A program made the translations under genes and the position numbers. The notes under the pieces were generated by a model. That model saw only the letters and a list, made by a program, of their open reading frames with translations. It did not search any database and had not been told where the DNA came from. Positions 18,157-26,267 of a DNA stretch of 64,000 nucleotides are shown piece by piece. Positions within the stretch are counted from its first letter, which is position 1. The number at the start of each line of letters is the position of its first letter. Source of the stretch: JAMXLO01 sp963749575 (GTDB lineage Bacteria; Pseudomonadota; Alphaproteobacteria; Acetobacterales; Acetobacteraceae); the NCBI GenBank assembly GCA_963749575.1, contig CAVVNM010000022.1, positions 434,001 through 498,000 on the forward strand, in the 5' to 3' direction.

Positions 18157-19599
18157 ATGCGGCAGGACGGCGTTCTGGTGGACTACGACCCGGGCAGCCT
18201 GTTCTGCGAGATGCTACGGCCGGGCCAGCCTTCGCATCCCGCGCTGTCGCTGCTCTGCGACCGGCTCCGCCATCTGCCGATCGAGGCGCTGCGCCGCCGC
18301 GCCGCTGATGCCGAACGCGACCTGCTGGAGCGCGGCATCACCTTCACCGTTTATTCCGACGCGACCGCGATCGACCGCATCCTGCCGTTCGACCTGATCC
18401 CGCGCGTGATCACCGCGGAAGAATGGCGCACGCTGGAGGCCGGGGTCATCCAGCGGGTGCGCGCGCTGAACCTGTTCCTGCACGACGTCTATCACGACCG
18501 GAAGATCCTCGCCGATGGCGTGGTGCCGCGCGAACTGGTGCTGGGCAACGCGGCCTATTGCGAGGCGATGATCGGCTTCGACCCGCCCTGCGGCACCTAC
18601 GTGCATGTCTGCGGCACCGACATCATCCGCGACGACGCCGGCCGCTTCATGGTGCTGGAGGATAACGCGCGCACGCCGTCCGGCGTCGCCTACGTGGTGG
18701 AGAACCGGCATATGACGCTGCGCGTGCTGTCCGACCTGATGGCCGGACTGCATGTGCGCAGCGTGGACGAATATGGCCTGCGGCTGCATCGCGCGATGGC
18801 CGAGATCGCCCCGCCGGGGCTGAGCGATCCGCAGGTGGTGCTGCTGTCGCCCGGCATCTTCAATTCCGCCTATTTCGAACACGTGTTCCTGGCGCGCGAG
18901 ATGGGCGTGCCGCTGGTCGAGGGCGAGGACCTGCTGGTCGAGAACGGCCGCGTCTGGATGCGCACGACCGCGGGGCTGGCGCCGGTGCACACGATCTACC
19001 GTAGACTGAACGACGACTTCCTCGATCCAGACGTGTTCCGTTCCGACAGCCATCTGGGCGTGCGCGGACTGATGGAGGCGTGGCGGCGCGGCGCGGTGTC
19101 GATCGCCAACGCCGTCGGCACCGGCGTCGCCGACGACAAGGCGGTGTATGCCTACATGCCGCGCATCATCCGCTATTACCTGGGCGAGGACGCGATCCTG
19201 CCGAACGTCGATACCCGCATCTGCGCCGAGCCGGACGGACTGTCGTATACACTGGATCATCTGCGCGAGCTGGTGGTGAAGCCGGTGGCGGAGTCCGGCG
19301 GCTACGGGCTGATCATCGGTCCGCACGCCAGCAAGGCGGAGCTGGAGGAATTCCGCGACAGGCTCAAGGCCAACCCGGCCAACTTCATCAGCCAACCGAT
19401 GATCCAGCTCTCGGTCAGCCCGACGCTGTGCGACGATGGGGTGAAGGCGCGGCACATCGATCTGCGTCCGTTCGCGGTGACCGGGCGCGACACCTGGGTG
19501 CTGCCTGGCGGCCTCTCGCGGGTCGCGCTGCGGCCGGGGTCGCTGGTGGTCAATTCGTCGCAGGGCGGCGGGTCGAAGGACACCTGGGTGCTGGCATGA
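18157..19599 (+). CDS. Circularly permuted ATP-grasp protein (DUF404/DUF407 type)
   Basis: A 480-residue protein of the circularly permuted ATP-grasp type 2 family. It opens VDYDPGSLFCEML, then shows RGITFTVYSD, RALNLFLHDVYHDRKIL, DIIRDDAGRFMVLEDNARTP (predicted nucleotide-binding), VVLLSPGIFNSAYFEHVFLA and the C-terminal VVKPVAESGGYGLIIGP block. ATG 18157 follows a GAGGG site; ATGs at 18127 and 18091 would add 10 or 22 Arg-rich residues. It overlaps the alpha-E gene by 4 bases. These paired proteins are inferred in the literature to build a peptide-like compound, often with transglutaminase partners, none of which is seen here. Confidence 0.85.
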   Translation: MRQDGVLVDYDPGSLFCEMLRPGQPSHPALSLLCDRLRHLPIEALRRRAADAERDLLERGITFTVYSDATAIDRILPFDLIPRVITAEEWRTLEAGVIQRVRALNLFLHDVYHDRKILADGVVPRELVLGNAAYCEAMIGFDPPCGTYVHVCGTDIIRDDAGRFMVLEDNARTPSGVAYVVENRHMTLRVLSDLMAGLHVRSVDEYGLRLHRAMAEIAPPGLSDPQVVLLSPGIFNSAYFEHVFLAREMGVPLVEGEDLLVENGRVWMRTTAGLAPVHTIYRRLNDDFLDPDVFRSDSHLGVRGLMEAWRRGAVSIANAVGTGVADDKAVYAYMPRIIRYYLGEDAILPNVDTRICAEPDGLSYTLDHLRELVVKPVAESGGYGLIIGPHASKAELEEFRDRLKANPANFISQPMIQLSVSPTLCDDGVKARHIDLRPFAVTGRDTWVLPGGLSRVALRPGSLVVNSSQGGGSKDTWVLA

Positions 19600-20561
19600 G
19601 CGAAACGGTTTCCGCCACCAAGCACCTGATCGCCCGCCATGCCGGCAGTGCGCTGTGGTTCGCCCGCTACATGGAGCGGATCGAGAACCTGGCGCGCCTG
19701 CTCGATGTCACCAAGACCTTCGCGGGCGATGCCGAGGGCGGGGGCAACTGGCGGTCGCTGCTGCGGATCAACGGCGACCAGTCGGCGTTCTTCGCCAAGC
19801 ACGCCGCGCCGGAAGCCACCAGCGTGGCGCAGTTCTATCTGCTGGATGCGGAGAACCCGACCTCCGTGCAGACATCGATCCGTTCCGCACGGGAGAATGC
19901 GCGCACCTTGCGGGCGCTGATCTCCACCGAGATGTGGCTGCACATCAATGTGTTCCACGGCCGGATCCGCGATCTGGGTGCAGCCGACATCGTGCCGGAG
20001 GCATTGTCCGGCGTTTGCGAGATGCTGAAGGAGGGTGTGCAGGCGCACACCGGAATCATCGAGGGCACGTTCTATCGCGACCAGTGCTGGCACTTCTACA
20101 TGATGGGCCGGCATCTGGAACGTGCCGACCAGATCACCCGGCTGCTCGACACCAAGTTCAACGCGCTGCTGCCGACCGCCGCGACGGATGCCTCGATCGA
20201 TGCGGGCGAATGGAACGCGCTGTTGCGCGCCGCCGCCGGCTACCACGCCTATCGCCGCGAGTACCCGCACGGCTATGTGCCGCGCGAGGTCGCCGGCTTC
20301 CTGCTGCTGAACGCGGCGTTTCCACGCTCGGCCGGGCTGAGCCTGGCGCAGCTCGATTGGCATCTGACGACGCTGCGCAGCCGCTATCATCTGCGCGGCT
20401 GTGCGCCGGCGCTGGGACGGCTCGATAACCTGAAGACCATGCTGGCGAGCCAGACGGTGGACGACATCCTGGGGCGCGGGCTGTCCCCGTTCCTCGACTG
20501 GGTGCAGAGCGAGATTGCCGCCTTGCACGAGGACATCGTGACGCAGCTCTGCGGCGGCTGA
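19596..20561 (+). CDS. Alpha-E domain protein (DUF403)
   Basis: A 321-residue, almost entirely helical protein of the alpha-E family that nearly always accompanies the circularly permuted ATP-grasp protein. Family marks include LWFARYMERIENLARLLDV at the N-terminus, a central YRDQCWHFYMMGRHLERADQ segment, and a C-terminal FLDWVQSEIAALHEDI helix. The start ATG overlaps the upstream stop (ATGA). It has many Glu and Arg in helical register and no membrane segment. Its role is uncertain; co-occurrence implies it is the substrate-handling partner of the ATP-grasp ligase. Confidence 0.88.
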   Translation: MSETVSATKHLIARHAGSALWFARYMERIENLARLLDVTKTFAGDAEGGGNWRSLLRINGDQSAFFAKHAAPEATSVAQFYLLDAENPTSVQTSIRSARENARTLRALISTEMWLHINVFHGRIRDLGAADIVPEALSGVCEMLKEGVQAHTGIIEGTFYRDQCWHFYMMGRHLERADQITRLLDTKFNALLPTAATDASIDAGEWNALLRAAAGYHAYRREYPHGYVPREVAGFLLLNAAFPRSAGLSLAQLDWHLTTLRSRYHLRGCAPALGRLDNLKTMLASQTVDDILGRGLSPFLDWVQSEIAALHEDIVTQLCGG

Positions 20562-20571
20562 CCCACGCACC

Positions 20572-20624
20572 GGTCATTGCGAGGCGCGTCATTGCCGCGT
20601 CGGCTGCGCCTCCTCGCAACGACC
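20572..20624. repeat. Dispersed CATTGCGAG-type repeat, copy 2
   Basis: GGTCATTGCGAGGCGC at 20572-20587 is mirrored by GCGCCTCCTCGCAACGACC ending at 20624, forming an imperfect long stem. It sits just after the alpha-E stop and before the molybdenum hydroxylase gene, and shares its core with the copies near 1352 and 27822. Confidence 0.6.
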
Positions 20625-20688
20625 GGGGGCGTGACGCTTGATCGCCACGCACCCATCCGCCACGCTCTCGCGAGCCTGGGAGGATACG

Positions 20689-23031
20689 ATGTCTCTGAGT
20701 CCCATCGGCACAGGGATCGGCCAGCCGGTACGCCGCAGGGAAGATCTGCGCCTGCTGACCGGACGCGGCCGCTACAGCGACGACATCAACGTGCCCGGCC
20801 AGGCCTACGCGGTGATGCTCCGTGCGCTGCACGCACACGCGCATATTCGATCGATCGATGTTGCTGCGGCGATGGCTGCACCGGGCGTTCTTGCAGTGCT
20901 GACCGGCCGCGACATGCTCGCCGATGGATTGAGGCCGATCCCGCATGCGGTGCGGACCGGCCATCCCGTCGACATCCAGCTTGAGAACACCGATGGATCG
21001 CCGCCGTACGTGCCTCCGCACCATCCGATGGCCGCCGATGAGGTGCGCCATGTCGGCGACATTGTCGCGATGGTGGTGGCCACCAGCCGCGCCGCAGCGA
21101 AGGATGCAGCAGAGCTGGTAATCGTCGACTATGCGGAGCTGCCGGCAGTGGTGCATTCGCGCCGCGCGATGGTGGAGAACGCGCCACGCGCCTGGTCGGA
21201 TGCGGCATCGAACCTCTGCCTCGACGCAGCGGTCGGTGATGCCGCCGCGACCGACGCGGCGTTCGCCGCCGCCGCGCAGGTGGTACGGTTCAGCACCTCG
21301 GTGCAGCGCATCGCCGGCGTGACGATGGAGCCACGCGCGGCGATCGGCGAATACGATGCCGCGACCGGTCGCTATACGCTGCGCGCCGGGGCCGGCGGCG
21401 CGGTGCGGCCGCGCCACGACATGGCGGTGGTGCTCGGCGTCGCAGACGACGATGTGCGCATGGTGATGCACGACGTCGGCGGCAACTTCGGCACGCGCGG
21501 CGCGTCCAATCCGGAATTCGCGCTGGTCGCCTGGGCGGCACGCCGGGTCGGCCGCGCGGTGAAATGGACCTGCGAGCGCAGTGAGGCGTTTCTGTGCGAC
21601 TATCAGGCACGCGACCTGACGGCGGACGCTGAACTGGCGCTGGATGCGCAAGGAACGTTTCTGGCGATGCGCGGCACCAACATCGTCGACAGCGGCGCAT
21701 ACCCCGTCTCGTTCGGACCGCTGGCCAAAGGCGTGGAAATCATGACCAGCATCTACCACGTGCCGGCTGTGCATTTCCGCGCCTGCGCCACACTGAGCAA
21801 CACTGCGCCGACCCGGCCGTATCGCAGCTCCGGCCGGCCGGAGGCGATGTTCGTGGTCGAGCGGCTGATCGATATCGCCGCGCACCAATGCGGCTTCGAT
21901 CGCATCGCGCTACGGCGGCGCAACCTCGTGCCAGAAGCCGCAATGCCGTACCGCAACCCATTTGGTCTGGAGTACGACAGCGGAACCTACCACAAGGTGA
22001 TGGAGCGCGTGCTGGGTATCGGCGACTGGACCGGTTTCGCGGCGCGCCGCACGGAAGCGAAGCGGCGTGGCAAATGCCGTGGCATCGGCGTTGCCAACTA
22101 CGTGGACACGGCGACCGGCGTTCCGCGCGAGCGCGCCGAGATCACCGTGCAGCCGGACGGCGTGGTGGAAGTGGTCATCGGCACCGTGTCCAGCGGCCAG
22201 GGGCACGAGACCAGCTTCGCCCAGCTGGTCAGCGAATGGCTGGGCGTGCCGCTGGACAGCGTCGTGCTGGTGCAGGGCGACACCGCGCGGGTCTCGGTTG
22301 GCGGCGGCTCACATTCGGGACGCGCGCTGCGACTTGGCAGCATCGTCATGCTGGGGGCATCGAACGAGATCATCGCGAAGGGCATGCGCATCGCCGCCCA
22401 CGTGCTGGAAGCGGCGGTCGCCGATCTGGAATTCACCGCCGGCCGCTTCACCGTGAAGGGCACCGACCGGTCCATCGGCATCTTCGAGGTCGCCGCGGCA
22501 GCGGTGCAGCGCAACGACCTGCCGGACGATCTGCGCAAACTGGATGGCGTCGGCGACGAAACGATGAACCTGGCGGCATTCCCTTATGGCTGCCACGTCT
22601 GCGAGGTGGAGGTCGATCCGGACACCGGCGTGGTGCAGGTCGCGCGCTACGCCGCGGTGGACGATGTCGGACGCGCGGTGAACCCGATGATCGTGCATGG
22701 CCAGGTGCATGGCGGCATCACGCATGGCATCAGTCAGGCGCTGCTGGAGCAGGTCCGCTACGATCCGCAATCGGGCGAGATGCTGTCGGGCTCGCTGATG
22801 GACTACGCGATCGCGCATGCAGACGAGGTGCCGACCTACGATACCGAACTGAGCGAGGTACCGTCACCGACTCATCCGCTCGGCATCCGCCCGGCAGGCG
22901 AGGGTGGCACCACGCCGGCACTCGGTGCCGTGGTCAACGCCATCGTCGATGCGCTGGCGGAGTTCGGCGTGACACATGTCGAGATGCCGGCGACATCGGA
23001 ACGCGTATGGCGCGCGATCCACGCGCGATAA
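20689..23031 (+). CDS. Molybdenum hydroxylase large subunit (CoxL/XDH-like), orphan
   Basis: A 780-residue molybdopterin-cytosine-dinucleotide-type subunit of the xanthine dehydrogenase family. It has the N-terminal hammerhead region (RREDLRLLTGRGRYSDDINV), GGNFGTRGASNPE, the form-II-like active-site loop PYRSSGRPEA in place of the AYxCSFR loop of true CO dehydrogenase, SSGQGHETSFAQ, and catalytic Glu near 738 in RPAGEGGTTPA. GGGAGGA precedes ATG 20689. No FAD or FeS subunit gene is adjacent, unlike the complete set at 54-58 kb, so electrons must leave through partners encoded elsewhere. A hydroxylated aromatic heterocycle is the probable product; it heads an operon with thiD and tenA. Confidence 0.88.
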   Translation: MSLSPIGTGIGQPVRRREDLRLLTGRGRYSDDINVPGQAYAVMLRALHAHAHIRSIDVAAAMAAPGVLAVLTGRDMLADGLRPIPHAVRTGHPVDIQLENTDGSPPYVPPHHPMAADEVRHVGDIVAMVVATSRAAAKDAAELVIVDYAELPAVVHSRRAMVENAPRAWSDAASNLCLDAAVGDAAATDAAFAAAAQVVRFSTSVQRIAGVTMEPRAAIGEYDAATGRYTLRAGAGGAVRPRHDMAVVLGVADDDVRMVMHDVGGNFGTRGASNPEFALVAWAARRVGRAVKWTCERSEAFLCDYQARDLTADAELALDAQGTFLAMRGTNIVDSGAYPVSFGPLAKGVEIMTSIYHVPAVHFRACATLSNTAPTRPYRSSGRPEAMFVVERLIDIAAHQCGFDRIALRRRNLVPEAAMPYRNPFGLEYDSGTYHKVMERVLGIGDWTGFAARRTEAKRRGKCRGIGVANYVDTATGVPRERAEITVQPDGVVEVVIGTVSSGQGHETSFAQLVSEWLGVPLDSVVLVQGDTARVSVGGGSHSGRALRLGSIVMLGASNEIIAKGMRIAAHVLEAAVADLEFTAGRFTVKGTDRSIGIFEVAAAAVQRNDLPDDLRKLDGVGDETMNLAAFPYGCHVCEVEVDPDTGVVQVARYAAVDDVGRAVNPMIVHGQVHGGITHGISQALLEQVRYDPQSGEMLSGSLMDYAIAHADEVPTYDTELSEVPSPTHPLGIRPAGEGGTTPALGAVVNAIVDALAEFGVTHVEMPATSERVWRAIHAR

Positions 23032-23044
23032 CGGGAGGGACGCA

Positions 23045-24220
23045 ATGCAGACCTGGTATCATTGCGAGAACACCTATCCCTTCGTGCCGCCCGAAGTTCT
23101 GGCCGATGCCGCTTCGGTGCGCGGCAGCCTGCCCAATGGGTACTGCGATCCGAAGCTCGCCGCCGACCTGTTCCACGAATGTCTGGACGAGCATCTGCTG
23201 TGCGACGACCTCGGCGTCAACATCGTCTCGATTGAGCACCATTCCGGCATCAACAGCCTGTACGGCGCCAGTCCGATGATCCTCGGCAACATCGCACGCC
23301 AGACCAGCAAGGTGCGCATCCTGAGCCAGGGCACGCTGATCACGGTACGACGCGATCCGGTGCGAGTGGCGGAAGAGTACGCCACCGCCGATGTGATCTC
23401 GCGCGGGCGGCTGGAGATCGGCTTCGTCAAGTCAGGCGACAGTGAGATGGTGTCGGGCAACGCCAACCCCATCGGCATCGTCGAACGCTTCTGGGAGGCG
23501 ATCGATCTGATCGTGAAGACGCTGACCAGCCATGACGGCCCGTTCAGTTGGGAAGGCAAGCACTTCACGCATCGCCACGTGAACATCTGGCCGCCCTGCT
23601 GGCAGCGCCCGCACCCGCCGCTGTGGGCGGCGACCGGCGATCCGGCAACATCGGCGGAACTCGGCCGGCGCGGCATGGTCAACGCGCTGGTGCTGCGCGG
23701 CATGGACGGCACCAAGCGTACCTGGGCGGCGTACCGTCGCGCACGCGAGGATGCGGGACTACCGAAGCCGGCGCTGGATCGTTTCGCCTACACGGCGTTC
23801 GTCTATGTCGGCGATACGGATGAAGAGGGCGTGCGTGTCGGCAGCAAGCTGCTGTGGTTCCTCAACACGTCGCTGAAACAGGCGCCGCAAATGTCGAAGT
23901 TCCTGCCCGGAAGAATGCCGCCGGAGATGGCGCCGCAGGCGTGGCGTTCCGGACCCGGAGCGGCGGCACGTCCAGCGGATGCGCTGCGCGACATGACCGC
24001 CGAACAGGCAATCGCCAGCAGGCTGATGTTCGCCGGCAGGCCGGAGACAGTGTACCGGCAGATCATGGAATGCTATGCGGAGCTTGGCGGTTTCGGCCAT
24101 CTGATCTTTATCGGACGGTCCGGGTTCCTGACCCATGCGGAGGCGGAAAAGAGCCTCCGGCTGTTCGCCGCCGAGGTGCTGCCGCGGCTGAACGAAACCG
24201 CACGGGCGGTCGTGGCATGA
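23045..24220 (+). CDS. LLM-class flavin-dependent monooxygenase
   Basis: A 391-residue bacterial-luciferase-fold flavin monooxygenase. Typical blocks are LGVNIVSIEHHSG, SKVRILSQGTLI, NPVR-like RRDPVRVAEEYATADVISRGRLEIGF and the late AGRPETVYRQIMECY. It starts 13 bases after the CoxL-like stop behind a GGGAGGG site, and its own stop overlaps the start of thiD by 4 bases, so it is firmly in the CoxL-LLM-ThiD-TenA operon. It uses reduced flavin supplied by an unlinked reductase. The context points to oxidation of a heterocyclic or thiamine-related compound. Confidence 0.85.
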   Translation: MQTWYHCENTYPFVPPEVLADAASVRGSLPNGYCDPKLAADLFHECLDEHLLCDDLGVNIVSIEHHSGINSLYGASPMILGNIARQTSKVRILSQGTLITVRRDPVRVAEEYATADVISRGRLEIGFVKSGDSEMVSGNANPIGIVERFWEAIDLIVKTLTSHDGPFSWEGKHFTHRHVNIWPPCWQRPHPPLWAATGDPATSAELGRRGMVNALVLRGMDGTKRTWAAYRRAREDAGLPKPALDRFAYTAFVYVGDTDEEGVRVGSKLLWFLNTSLKQAPQMSKFLPGRMPPEMAPQAWRSGPGAAARPADALRDMTAEQAIASRLMFAGRPETVYRQIMECYAELGGFGHLIFIGRSGFLTHAEAEKSLRLFAAEVLPRLNETARAVVA

Positions 24221-25029
24221 TCGCCAATGTCCTTACCATTGCGGGTTCTGATCCGAGCGGCGGCGCCGGCATCCAGGCCGACCTGAAGGCGTTCTCAGCG
24301 CTGGGTGCGTACGGCATGGCGGCGATCACGGCGCTGACCGCGCAGAACACGCAGGGCGTGCGATCGTTCCAGACCGTCGATCCAGGTTTTGTCGCAGAGC
24401 AGATCGACGCGATCTTCGCTGATGTGCGGGTGGATGCGGTCAAGATCGGCATGGTGGCGACCGCCGAGATTGCTACGGCCGTCGCGGACCGCCTGCGGCA
24501 TCATGCCATGCGCAACATCGTGCTCGATCCGGTGATGGTGGCGAAGAGCGGCCATCATCTGCTGCGGGACGATGCGGTCGCCGCACTGCGCGAGACGCTG
24601 GTGCCAATCGCGCGCGTGATCACACCGAACTTGCCGGAAGCAGGCGTGTTGCTCGGTGGACCCGTGCCGGCGACGCTTGCCGACATGCGACATGTGGTGC
24701 GCGAACTGCATCGGCTAGGTTCGCAGTGGGTGTTGCTGAAGGGCGGACATCTTACCGAGGTGAACAGCACCGACCTGCTGTTCGACGGCACAACTATCAC
24801 CGAGCTGCCAGGTCGTCGGATCAAAACACGGAACACCCATGGTACCGGCTGCACGCTATCGGCTGCGATTGCCGCGCTGCTGCCGCGCCTCGGCATGGTG
24901 GAGGCGGTGCGCGAAGCGAAGGCGTACCTCACCGCCGCTATCGCCGCGAGCGATCGTCTGACAGTTGGCAGCGGTCACGGACCGGTGCATCACTTCCACG
25001 CACTCTGGACGGAGGACACCGCGCAATGA
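24217..25029 (+). CDS. thiD: Hydroxymethylpyrimidine/phosphomethylpyrimidine kinase
   Basis: A 270-residue ribokinase-fold kinase phosphorylating 4-amino-5-hydroxymethyl-2-methylpyrimidine twice for thiamine synthesis and salvage. The N-terminus TIAGSDPSGGAGIQADLKAF is diagnostic (substrate and metal site), LDPVMVAKSGHHLL is the central conserved block, and the anion-hole/catalytic segment TRNTHGTGCTLSAAIAA contains the catalytic Cys/Asp-region equivalent of NTHGTGC. ATGA overlaps on both sides link it to the flavin monooxygenase upstream and tenA downstream. I saw no thiamine riboswitch in the 127 bp before the operon's first gene. Confidence 0.95.
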   Translation: MIANVLTIAGSDPSGGAGIQADLKAFSALGAYGMAAITALTAQNTQGVRSFQTVDPGFVAEQIDAIFADVRVDAVKIGMVATAEIATAVADRLRHHAMRNIVLDPVMVAKSGHHLLRDDAVAALRETLVPIARVITPNLPEAGVLLGGPVPATLADMRHVVRELHRLGSQWVLLKGGHLTEVNSTDLLFDGTTITELPGRRIKTRNTHGTGCTLSAAIAALLPRLGMVEAVREAKAYLTAAIAASDRLTVGSGHGPVHHFHALWTEDTAQ

Positions 25030-25695
25030 CGCAATTCTCCGAGGCGGCCTGGCAGCGCACCGCGCGCTTGCGCCGGGCGATCGACGAGTTGCCGTTCAAC
25101 ACGGAGCTGGCCGCCGGCCGGCTCAGTCGTGAGCGCTTCCAATGCTACATCGTGCAGGATGCGCTGTACCTCGCGCAGTATTCGCGCATCCTTGCGATGG
25201 CCGGGGTGAAAGGGCCCGATGCGGAGACGCTGCGCGCATTCGGTTCGTGCGCATTGGAGGCTGTCGCTGTCGAGCAGGCATTGCATGAACGCTACCTGAA
25301 GGAGTTCGGCGTCGATCCTGCGCGGCTTGCCGATGCGGAGCCATCGCCCGATTGTCTTGGCTACACCAGCTTTCTGCTGGCGACGGCCTATCACGAACCG
25401 TGGGAGGTGCTGGTTGCGGCATTGCTGCCGTGCTTCTGGATCTATTGGGATGTGGGCACACGCGTTGCCCGGCATGCGGCGGCGGACAATCCGTATCGTG
25501 CATGGATCGATACATATGCAGACGAGGGCTTCGGGGAAGCGGTACGCACGGTGATCGGCATCACCGATCGGGCGGCGGATACCACGACGCAGGCGATCCG
25601 CACACGCATGATGACCGCGTTTATCCGCTCGACGCAGTACCGAATGGCTGTTCTGGGATGGCGCCTATCAGGAGCGCGGCTGGCCTGGCGTGTAG
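25026..25695 (+). pseudogene. tenA: TenA aminopyrimidine aminohydrolase, frameshifted at 3' end
   Basis: Thiamine salvage hydrolase (aminopyrimidine aminohydrolase/thiaminase II). RLSRERFQCYIVQDALYL, ALEAVAVEQALHERY, AYHEPWEVLVAALLPCFWIYWDVG (active-site Cys) and FIRSTQY follow the family exactly. At 25641 an extra C after TAC breaks the frame; skipping it gives EWLFWDGAYQERGWPGV and a stop at 25693-25695, the standard TenA ending with the catalytic C-terminal Glu in YEW. As sequenced, the frame instead runs into the downstream tail-collar remnant. ATG 25026 overlaps the thiD stop. I regard the shift as a sequencing error or a very recent mutation. Confidence 0.85.
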
Positions 25696-26267
25696 TGCAA
25701 GTGCAGGTTCAGCGCACACCGGGGTTGCTCCGCCTCACGCTCGGCAGCGGGCTGCCGTTTTCCGTAATGCAACCCTTGCTCGGGCTCGAACCGATCATTG
25801 CGGCGCACGGAAGCTTCCCACTCGCTGGGGCTGACACGGGAGATCAGCCGTTCCTTGGCGAGATCAGCCGGTTCGCCGGCAATTTTGCCCCCGCCGGCTG
25901 GGCTTTCGCCGACGGCCAGCTACTGTCGATTGCCCAGTTCCCTGCGCTGTTCGACATCCTCCGCACAAATTTTGGTGGCAACGGCATCAGCACTTTCGAA
26001 CTGCCCGATCTGATCGACCAAATCGCCGTCGGCACCGGCAACGGCAACGGCATCGTGCCGGGTGTGCTGTTCGGCACCGATACCGACACGCTGAGTTTTG
26101 CTCAACTGCCCATCGGCTATCCGGCAAGTCTGCCGGGGACGACAGCGGTGCCTGAGCCTCCCGCGGTCGGTTTCCTGATCGCGGGCCTGGCCGCGATCGT
26201 CCTGCTGCGCTCCGGGGCTAGGCCGCATCCTCGCGGATCATCGCCGCGCCCTTCTCTGCAATCATGA
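25696..26267 (+). pseudogene. Remnant of a tail-collar/PEP-CTERM exported protein
   Basis: Directly after the restored tenA stop, a frame encodes the end of one phage tail-collar-like domain (GSGLPFSVMQPLLGLEPII), then a complete second one (FAGNFAPAGWAFADGQLLSI, FGGNGISTFELPDLIDQIAV, the GTDTDTLSFAQLP region), then VPEPPAVGFLIAGLAAIVLL with basic residues after, a PEP-CTERM sorting tail. There is no signal peptide and the first collar domain lacks its front, so the 5' part of a two-domain surface protein has been lost by a deletion joining it to tenA. Its last 50 bases overlap the GMC oxidoreductase gene end. Confidence 0.65.

Noticed and set aside
20689..23031. Aerobic CO dehydrogenase (and likewise 54165-58369)
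   Set aside because: Neither large subunit has the AYxCSFR active-site loop with the Cys that binds Cu in true CO dehydrogenase; the loops read PYRSSGRPEA and PYRGVARAG.
24090..24220. Thiamine pyrophosphate riboswitch for thiD-tenA
   Set aside because: thiD starts inside the end of the upstream gene, leaving no leader, and the gap before 20689 lacks the conserved CUGAGA-type thi-box core.
25026..26267. A genuine TenA-tail-collar fusion protein
   Set aside because: The correct TenA C-terminus exists one base over with a stop at 25693, and the collar part starts mid-domain without a signal peptide. A frameshift plus deletion junction explains it better.
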